DNA of 56,349 nucleotides. Origin: a virus. Below, piece after piece: positions 50,899-56,349 of this stretch. The notes under the pieces were generated by a model, which searched no databases, was not told where the DNA came from, and saw nothing but the letters and a program-made list of their open reading frames with translations. Position 1 is the first letter of the stretch; each line of letters starts with the position of its first letter. Both the position numbers and the translations under genes were made by a program. The stretch lies in the IMG/VR virus record IMGVR_UViG_3300020477_000031, positions 1 through 56,349 of that record; one strand, written 5' to 3'.

Positions 50899-51528
50899 TT
50901 GAAAGTAAGTGAATTTACAATAGAACCTGTTATTAAGAAGGCAGTTACACCTTTTATTGAAAAATGGCATTATTCACATTATGCTGGTGGTATACAACAT
51001 AAACAATGTTTTGGGTTATATTCACCTGATGGTCCTTTTGGATTACCACGAATGATTGGTGCTATGATATATGGACAACCAGCAATGCCGGATACAGCTA
51101 AAAAATATAATCCAGATGATCCGATGAAATGTTGGGAGTTACGAAGATTATGCTGTATAGATGACACACCTACAAATACAGAAAGTTATTTTATAGGACA
51201 AACATTGAGATGGATAAGACAAAATACAGATATAGAGGTTATTATATCTTATTCTGATTTACATCAGGGGCACGAAGGAACTATTTATAAAGCAAGTAAT
51301 TTTATAAATTTAGGTCAAACATCACCAGCGAAAGTGTTGATGGTTGATGGTAAAGAATATCACCCGAGATCTATGAATAATAAACATAGACCTTATGGAA
51401 GAGAATTAAAAAGAAGATGGGATAATAAAGATGAAAATATATTTTATGTGGATAGGAAACCTAAAAATATTTTTGTTTATTATTTAAATAAAAAAGTTAA
51501 AAAGAAATTATTGAATCAATATTTATAA
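50899..51528 (+). CDS. Mom-like DNA modification acyltransferase-fold protein
   Basis: Start TTG 50899 after AAAAGG; no ATG fits better. 209 residues. HYSHYAGGIQHKQCFGLY, WELRRLCCIDDTPTNTES, the helix YFIGQTLRWIRQNT and VIISYSDLHQGHEGTIYKASNFINLG are the conserved elements of phage Mu Mom-type proteins (GNAT-like fold), which convert adenine to an acetamido derivative and block restriction. The C-terminus is Lys-rich. With the DUF4338-like gene it forms a probable anti-restriction or DNA hypermodification pair. Which modification is made cannot be read from the sequence. Confidence 0.75.
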   Translation: MKVSEFTIEPVIKKAVTPFIEKWHYSHYAGGIQHKQCFGLYSPDGPFGLPRMIGAMIYGQPAMPDTAKKYNPDDPMKCWELRRLCCIDDTPTNTESYFIGQTLRWIRQNTDIEVIISYSDLHQGHEGTIYKASNFINLGQTSPAKVLMVDGKEYHPRSMNNKHRPYGRELKRRWDNKDENIFYVDRKPKNIFVYYLNKKVKKKLLNQYL

Positions 51529-51560
51529 TTGATTCGCCGAAAATATAGGAGTTACAATTA

Positions 51561-53417
51561 ATGGACATTTCAAAACAAATTTTATCAGATATAACAGTTT
51601 ATATGAAATATGCTAGGTATTTACCTAACTTAAAAAGAAGGGAAACATGGGAAGAATTAGTTACTCGTAACAAAAAAATGCATGTGAAAAAGTATCCAGA
51701 ATTAAGGAAAGAAATAAATAAAGCTTATAAATTAGTTTATGATAAAAAAATATTACCATCAATGAGAAGTATGCAATTTGCTGGTAAGTCGGTAGAAATA
51801 TCACCCAACAGAGTTTATAATTGTGCTTATCTTCCAATAGATAATTGGCAATCATTTTCAGAGGTAATGTTTTTATTACTTGGTGGAACTGGAGTTGGTT
51901 ATTCAGTTCAAAAACATCATGTAGAAAAATTACCAGAAATCCACAGACCTAATCCAAAAAGAAAAAGAAGATTTTTAATTGGTGATTCAATTGAAGGTTG
52001 GGCAGATGCTGTAAAGATATTAATGAAATCATTCTTTTATGGTGGTTCACACATCAAATTTGATTTTTCAGATATAAGACCAAAAGGTGCTGAATTAGTT
52101 ACAAGTGGTGGTAAAGCACCTGGACCACAACCACTGAAAGAATGTATTGTAAAAATTCAAGGTATATTAAATCAAAAAGAAAATGGTGATAAATTAACAA
52201 CATTAGAAGTTCATGATATCGTATGTTATATAGCAGATGCTGTGTTGGCTGGTGGTATCAGAAGAGCTGCTTTAATATCATTATTTTCTGCGGATGATGA
52301 TTCTATGATTTCCAGTAAATATGGAAATTGGTGGGAGGAAAACCCACAAAGAGGTAGAGCTAATAACTCTGCTGTACTGGTTCGTTCAAAAGTTACCGAA
52401 GATTTTTTCTTTGATTTGTGGGAAAAGATTAAATCAAGTGGTAGTGGAGAACCAGGAATTTATCTTACCAATGACAAAGATTGGGGAACTAATCCTTGTT
52501 GTGAAATAGCATTAAGGCCATACCAATTCTGTAATCTAACAGAGGTGAATGTATCAAATGTTGAATCCCAAGATGACTTAAATGAAAGAGTTAGAGGTGC
52601 AGCCTTTATAGGAACTCTACAAGCAGGATATACAGAGTTTCATTATTTACGACCGGTATGGCAAAGAACTACTGAAAAGGATGCTTTGATTGGTGTATCT
52701 ATGACAGGTATTGCATCAAACAAAGTATTAGACTTAGATGTGACAAAAGCTGCGAATGAAGTTAAAAAAGAAAACAAAAGAGTTGCTGATATATTGGGTA
52801 TAAAATCAGCAGCTAGATGTACAACTGTAAAACCTGCAGGAACAACATCATTGACTTTAGGAACTTCAAGTGGTATTCATGCCTGGCATAATGATTTTTA
52901 TATCAGAAGAATAAGAGTTGGTAAGAATGAAGCTATATATGACTATTTATTAAAGAATCATCCTGAATTAGTTGAAGATGAATACTTTAGACCACATGAT
53001 ACGGCTGTTATATCTGTTCCACAAAAAGCACCTGAAGGATCTACATTAAGAACTGAATCAGCATTCCAATTATTAGATAGAGTAAAATTCATTAGTGAAA
53101 ATTATGTTAAAAAAGGTCATAGAAGTGGTATGAATACACATAATGTATCTGCTACAATATCAGTACAAGAGAATGAATGGGACGACATAGGTCAATGGAT
53201 GTGGAATAATCAAAAAGCTTATAATGGTTTAAGTATATTACCTTATGATGGTGGAACTTACAAACAAGCACCATTTGAAGATTGTGAAGAAGCTACTTAT
53301 GAAAAGATGATGGAATCTTTAAAACAAGTAGATTTATTTAAAATAATAGAAGAACAAGATGACACTGATTTAAAAGGTGAAGTCGCGTGTTCAGCGAATG
53401 GATGTGAAATAGTTTAA
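51561..53417 (+). CDS. nrdJ: Adenosylcobalamin-dependent class II ribonucleotide reductase
   Basis: 618 residues after TAGGAG. Makes deoxyribonucleotides for phage replication. LPSMRSMQFAG, Cys88 in YNCAYLP and Cys324 in YQFCNLTEVN form the reducible pair; NPCCEIALRP holds the thiyl-radical Cys313 and Glu315. The phosphate-binding TTVKPAGTTSLTLGTSSGIH loop and the C-terminal redox pair CSANGCEIV are present. The absence of a class I small subunit in the window and this fold indicate the monomeric B12 type, which works without oxygen. Confidence 0.93.
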   Translation: MDISKQILSDITVYMKYARYLPNLKRRETWEELVTRNKKMHVKKYPELRKEINKAYKLVYDKKILPSMRSMQFAGKSVEISPNRVYNCAYLPIDNWQSFSEVMFLLLGGTGVGYSVQKHHVEKLPEIHRPNPKRKRRFLIGDSIEGWADAVKILMKSFFYGGSHIKFDFSDIRPKGAELVTSGGKAPGPQPLKECIVKIQGILNQKENGDKLTTLEVHDIVCYIADAVLAGGIRRAALISLFSADDDSMISSKYGNWWEENPQRGRANNSAVLVRSKVTEDFFFDLWEKIKSSGSGEPGIYLTNDKDWGTNPCCEIALRPYQFCNLTEVNVSNVESQDDLNERVRGAAFIGTLQAGYTEFHYLRPVWQRTTEKDALIGVSMTGIASNKVLDLDVTKAANEVKKENKRVADILGIKSAARCTTVKPAGTTSLTLGTSSGIHAWHNDFYIRRIRVGKNEAIYDYLLKNHPELVEDEYFRPHDTAVISVPQKAPEGSTLRTESAFQLLDRVKFISENYVKKGHRSGMNTHNVSATISVQENEWDDIGQWMWNNQKAYNGLSILPYDGGTYKQAPFEDCEEATYEKMMESLKQVDLFKIIEEQDDTDLKGEVACSANGCEIV

Positions 53418-53418
53418 A

Positions 53419-53455
53419 AAAAACGTTGTTTTGTATTGTCGATCAGTAATATATT
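53419..53455 (+). promoter_or_regulatory. 19-nt promoter-like repeat, copy 2, with -10
   Basis: AAAAACGTTGTTTTGTATT at 53419-53437, identical to copy 1. Here TTGTTT (53426-53431) is followed after 18 nt by TATATT (53450-53455), a credible promoter, 39 nt before the ATG at 53494. Confidence 0.55.
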
Positions 53456-53493
53456 TAAGTACTAAATTAAATTATAAATTTTAAAAGGTTAAT

Positions 53494-54873
53494 ATGTCAT
53501 ACACAACTAACGGAGCATTACAACACGAATCATCAGGAAACAAATGTTTAGATTTATTTTCTGTAATTGGTAATTTACGGGAGTGTAGTCGTACAGATGT
53601 ATTGGAACGATTTGAACAAGCATTTAATGAAAATCCAAAATTAGCTACACAGGTAGCATATTGGGCAAGAGCCGCACGACAAGGTTCAGGTGAGCGTAAA
53701 ACGTTTTATACGATTTTGGATGAGTTAGCAAAGACATCACCTGAGTTCGTTGCTAACAACGCTAATACTTTGGCATCATTAGGATATTATAAAGACCTAT
53801 TGAGGTACTTTAACATTGATGGTGTTGTGACTGCTTTTGCCCAAGCAATTAAATCAAAACATAGATTAGCTTGTAAGTGGGCACCTCGTAAGGGTGAGAA
53901 CGCTCGTAAGTTAAGAGATGAGTTAGGTTTCACTAATAAACAATATCGTAAATGGATTGGTGAACATTCAGAAACCGTTGAGGATTTGATGAGTAGCAAA
54001 CTGTTCAGTAGTGTAAACTATTCATCTGTTCCTGGTGGAGCTATGAGGAAATACAAAGATGCCTTTATGAAAAGAGATTTGGCTAGATTTGATGAATGGA
54101 AGAATGATAAAAACACAACAGCTGCTGTATCAGCCACATATCCTCATCAAGTTATAGAGGTAGCTGCTGGTGATGAAGCATTAGCAGATAAGATGTGGAA
54201 CAATTTAGAAGATTTTATAGTTGAAGGTGAGAACATTTTACCAATGATTGATACAAGTGGTAGTATGATAGGAATGCCTTTACAAGTAGCAATATCACTT
54301 GGTATGTATTTGGCTGAAAAAAACAAATCAGAATTTAAAGATACATTTTTAACATTTAGTGAAAGTCCAGAATTGGTTAGATTAGAAGGTCATGGTGTTG
54401 CTGATAGAATGAGAAACATTGGACAAGCTAATTGGGGAATGAATACAGATTTCACAAAGGCTTATGATTTGATATTACAAAGTGCTGTAACTTATAATGT
54501 AGATAAGAGTTCAATGCCAACTATGTTATTAGTATTATCAGATATGCAGTTTGATGATTCACAAGATGGTTGGAATAGTAATGTACCAAAAGTTCACTTT
54601 GATGACATTAAAGCTAAATTCAATAAGAGTGGTTATGAGATGCCAAAGTTAGTTTTCTGGAATCTTAATAGTTATAGTGGGAACCAATCTACAATGAATG
54701 AAGATGGAGTTTGTATGGTTTCAGGGTTTTCACCATCTATAATGAAAGCAATATTAAGTTGTGAAGATTTCAATCCAATGAATGTCATGATGGAAGCTCT
54801 TGAACCAATAGAGTTAGATTATACAAATTTAAAAGAAAAATTAGATATTGATTATCAACAGGAGGTATTATGA
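53494..54873 (+). CDS. TROVE/DUF2828-like protein with C-terminal vWA domain
   Basis: 459 residues. N-terminal HEAT-type helices: TTNGALQHESSGNKCLDLFS, AYWARAARQGSGERKTFYTI, NTLASLGYYKDLLRYFN and KLRDELGFTNKQYRKWIGEH follow the pattern of TROVE/DUF2828 proteins, whose helical ring binds RNA in Ro60. The C-terminal vWA has MIDAS DTSGSM (Asp253, Ser255, Ser257). It would bind structured or misfolded RNA, possibly with a Y-RNA partner (inference). It shares an upstream 19-nt motif with the tRNA/tRNA-like RNA locus. Stop overlaps the next small gene. Confidence 0.78.
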   Translation: MSYTTNGALQHESSGNKCLDLFSVIGNLRECSRTDVLERFEQAFNENPKLATQVAYWARAARQGSGERKTFYTILDELAKTSPEFVANNANTLASLGYYKDLLRYFNIDGVVTAFAQAIKSKHRLACKWAPRKGENARKLRDELGFTNKQYRKWIGEHSETVEDLMSSKLFSSVNYSSVPGGAMRKYKDAFMKRDLARFDEWKNDKNTTAAVSATYPHQVIEVAAGDEALADKMWNNLEDFIVEGENILPMIDTSGSMIGMPLQVAISLGMYLAEKNKSEFKDTFLTFSESPELVRLEGHGVADRMRNIGQANWGMNTDFTKAYDLILQSAVTYNVDKSSMPTMLLVLSDMQFDDSQDGWNSNVPKVHFDDIKAKFNKSGYEMPKLVFWNLNSYSGNQSTMNEDGVCMVSGFSPSIMKAILSCEDFNPMNVMMEALEPIELDYTNLKEKLDIDYQQEVL

Positions 54874-54953
54874 ACGAAATGCTTATATTTGGTTTAGTAG
54901 TAACAGGTTTAATTTTAATAGCTTGGTTAGCTGAAAAACAACAGAATAAATAG
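54870..54953 (+). CDS. 27-residue transmembrane peptide
   Basis: ATG 54870 overlaps the previous TGA and follows AGGAGG. The peptide MNEMLIFGLVVTGLILIAWL, then AEKQQNK is one transmembrane helix with a short polar end. The strong ribosome site and ATGA coupling support translation. It might tether a partner or affect the membrane; unknown. Confidence 0.55.
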   Translation: MNEMLIFGLVVTGLILIAWLAEKQQNK

Positions 54954-54956
54954 ATA

Positions 54957-55009
54957 GTATTTTTTACAAGGACTTTTTATAGTAAAATGGTATTTTTTAC
55001 AAGGACTTT
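54957..55009 (+). repeat. Two direct repeats of 20 nt, period 33
   Basis: GTATTTTTTACAAGGACTTT occurs at 54957-54976 and 54990-55009. Each copy contains AAGGA and is followed by ATG (54987 and 55017), so each can act as a ribosome site. The first ATG opens only 9 codons. It may also be a repeated operator. Confidence 0.6.
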
Positions 55010-55016
55010 AAGTTAA

Positions 55017-55091
55017 ATGGAAATACTTAATATACATAGTATGTCTAATATTCTATACTTACTATACAGAATAAATAAAAAGAAAGATTGA
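55017..55091 (+). CDS. 24-residue small ORF
   Basis: ATG 55017 after AAGGACTTT; stop TGA 55089-55091 overlaps the next ATG (TGATG). Peptide MEILNIHSMSNILYLLYRIN plus KKKD. Coupling geometry is the only support; it could act as a leader peptide for the following gene. Confidence 0.3.
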   Translation: MEILNIHSMSNILYLLYRINKKKD

Positions 55092-55429
55092 TGGAAAAAG
55101 AAACAGTAGGAAAAATAGAACAATTGACTGAAACAAAAACAGTTGAATTAACTGATATTGCTCCTTATATGGATGACAGGGAATTAACTGATGAGGTATT
55201 GGAAGAACTTGGATTTAATAGAGTTGAAATGACAATGGAAGAAACTGGAGCTGAAGATTTCTATTACTATGAATTGGAATTATTTCCAAATGATATTAAT
55301 GGTGATTTGACTTTACTTTCATCTGACAACAATAAAACAAAAGTTGTTACATTATATCCATACGACAAACCAGAGTTCAAAACTGCTGGCGGGATTAAAA
55401 CACTATTGATGGCAATGAAGGGTGAATAA
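55091..55429 (+). CDS. Small acidic protein, unknown
   Basis: Start ATG 55091 (the ATG is preceded in frame by a TTG at 55088). 112 residues, acidic at the N-terminus, then a beta-strand-rich part (DFYYYELELFPNDINGDLTL, KVVTLYPYDK) and a short helical end. No motif recognised. Typical of the small accessory genes following T4-like replication modules. Confidence 0.55.
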   Translation: MEKETVGKIEQLTETKTVELTDIAPYMDDRELTDEVLEELGFNRVEMTMEETGAEDFYYYELELFPNDINGDLTLLSSDNNKTKVVTLYPYDKPEFKTAGGIKTLLMAMKGE

Positions 55430-55431
55430 GG

Positions 55432-55590
55432 ATGATTAAATATATTCTATCACATATTTTATACTATCTCGGAGATTTATGTTGTAAGTTACATCTCTAT
55501 ACACTATATCAGAAATTTATGGAATGGTCAGTAAAGTTAGACCCAGAATATAAAGTATGGAAGAAACCAGAAAAAGATTATTGGATATGA
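55432..55590 (+). CDS. 52-residue small protein, unknown
   Basis: ATG 55432 to TGA 55588-55590, with AAGGATG at the start. The sequence MIKYILSHILYYLGDLCCKL ... WSVKLDPEYKVWKKPEKDYW is amphipathic and aromatic; this short type recurs in T4-like phages. It overlaps the next start. Function unknown. Confidence 0.6.
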   Translation: MIKYILSHILYYLGDLCCKLHLYTLYQKFMEWSVKLDPEYKVWKKPEKDYWI

Positions 55591-55844
55591 AAATTAAGTC
55601 AGTAATTTGTCCGTATTGTAAGGACATAATATATTCAAGAGCACGCTACGACTTCAGGTCTTGTGGTTGTGGTAAAACATCAGTTGATGGTGGCAATGGT
55701 GATAAAGATAATTGGGAATATGAAAGAGTAGTATATTCCAACGATGAATTACCTGAAAGTATTCAAGTTGAAGTAGATACAACACCACAAGAATTGTATG
55801 ATGATTGGAATTATAGAAAAAATAAGTTTGGAATAATAAATTAA
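55587..55844 (+). CDS. Small zinc-binding protein
   Basis: Start ATG 55587, overlapping the previous TGA, rather than ATG 55557. 85 residues. SVICPYCKDIIYSRARYDFR followed by SCGCGKTSVDGG gives a CxxC...CxC zinc site, with an Asp/Tyr-rich C-terminus. Small phage zinc proteins of this type have no established role. Confidence 0.6.
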   Translation: MKIKSVICPYCKDIIYSRARYDFRSCGCGKTSVDGGNGDKDNWEYERVVYSNDELPESIQVEVDTTPQELYDDWNYRKNKFGIIN

Positions 55845-55901
55845 TCGTTATACACAAAAATCTATGTTAAAAGATAATATATTAATAGTTAGGAATTGAA
55901 A

Positions 55902-56201
55902 ATGAAAACAGCATTTCATTTAGAAAACATATTTGCAGTTCAATGTAGATTGGTTGGCGCTGACTATAACAGCGTAGATAGAACCAAACAAGATTGGTAT
56001 CTTGAATATCAATGGGATGAAGAAACAGAAAAACAATTTGAAGATTGGATGACGGACTATCTACATAAGTTACCAAAGGCACAATTAGAATTATACAATC
56101 GTAAGTATATGAGAAAAGATGAATGTAGAGAAGCAGTTAAAATGTTTCTACTTTCATATGGATGGAAAATGAAAACAAGTTGGAGGACAGAAAATGTCTG
56201 A
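55902..56201 (+). CDS. Small helical protein, unknown
   Basis: Start ATG 55902 after AGGAA; the upstream in-frame TTG is 55896. 99 residues, Lys/Asp/Tyr/Trp-rich with LEYQWDEETEKQFEDWMTDY and a C-terminal helix ending WKMKTSWRTENV. No family recognised. Overlaps the next gene by 8 nt. Confidence 0.55.
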   Translation: MKTAFHLENIFAVQCRLVGADYNSVDRTKQDWYLEYQWDEETEKQFEDWMTDYLHKLPKAQLELYNRKYMRKDECREAVKMFLLSYGWKMKTSWRTENV

Positions 56202-56349
56202 AAAAGGTAAACCAGCTAAAGATGGTTATACAAAAAACTTTTGGGGAGAAACAATAGAATTAAAATCATTTTCAACTGGTGTGTTTGTAGAATTACCAGA
56301 AGAATTATTAAAAGAATTAAAGTGGAAAGCTGGTGATGAAATAGAGGTA
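56194..56349 (+). CDS. 3'-truncated AbrB/SpoVT-like protein
   Basis: ATG 56194 after GGAGGAC, cut by the end of the window after 52 codons. GVFVELPEELLKELKWKAGD then EIEV is the swapped-hairpin pattern of AbrB/MazE-type DNA-binding domains. It is either a small transcriptional regulator or an antitoxin-like protein; the rest lies outside the window. Confidence 0.5.
   Translation, partial: MSEKGKPAKDGYTKNFWGETIELKSFSTGVFVELPEELLKELKWKAGDEIEV

Noticed and set aside
1-56349. Signs of prophage, transposon or CRISPR
   Set aside because: No integrase, repressor, transposase, attachment-site pair or regularly spaced repeat array was found; the two 19-nt repeats and the 33-nt period pair do not form arrays.

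Overview
The window is a contiguous, gene-dense piece of a T4-like (tailed, contractile-tail) bacteriophage genome. Every supported gene lies on the + strand. The DNA is very A+T-rich (about 30% G+C by eye), genes often overlap by ATGA or TAATG junctions, and most starts carry a clear AGGAG/AAGGAG ribosome site. Terminase, portal, prohead protease, scaffold, major capsid, neck, sheath, tube, tape-measure and baseplate genes, plus gp32/UvsX/gp41-type replication genes, identify it as a virulent myovirus. No integrase, lysogeny gene, IS element or CRISPR array was seen. The host is not shown directly. Base composition, a phage-borne bS21, a class II ribonucleotide reductase and the small-gene repertoire suggest an A+T-rich marine bacterium (inference; a SAR11-type host is possible).

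Layout: (1) 1-4.8 kb holds a ligase-fold protein cut by the window edge and small basic, membrane or coiled-coil genes. (2) 4.8-21.6 kb is the head module: terminase (gp17), portal (gp20), protease (gp21), a long run of small proteins sharing an N-terminal amphipathic tag, an Arg-rich protamine-like protein, an actin-like ATPase, ribosomal protein bS21, scaffold (gp22) and major capsid protein (gp23), closed by a terminator. (3) 21.6-37.2 kb is neck and tail: gp13, gp14, gp15, sheath, tube, an embedded holin/GH108 endolysin cassette, a tail chaperone with a probable frameshift extension, tape measure and baseplate. (4) 37.2-37.5 kb carries tRNA-Pro(UGG) and a 118-nt tmRNA/tRNA-like RNA. (5) 37.5-45.2 kb holds a vWA protein with a zinc-site-like motif, a lipoprotein, a short family A polymerase, a thioredoxin-fold protein and unknowns. 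(6) 45.2-49.7 kb is the replication/recombination module: gp32, UvsX, a flap-endonuclease/RNase H-type nuclease and gp41. (7) 49.7-56.3 kb is accessory: ASCH, a DruA/DUF4338-like protein, a Mom-like DNA-modification protein, class II RNR, a TROVE/DUF2828-like vWA protein and small ORFs, ending in an AbrB-like protein cut by the window edge.

How the parts fit: a recurring TATTTATA-RTG motif lies 28-53 nt (once 123 nt) before ten late genes and is probably the phage late promoter. A different 19-nt motif is identical upstream of the tRNA/tRNA-like RNA locus and of the TROVE-like gene, and its first 11 nt recur before the other vWA gene. This suggests a co-regulated RNA plus vWA-protein set, perhaps a phage Ro/Y-RNA-like system (hypothesis). 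The tagged small proteins, the gp21 protease and the basic proteins together look like an enlarged set of T4-style internal head proteins packaged with, and perhaps injected alongside, the genome (inference).
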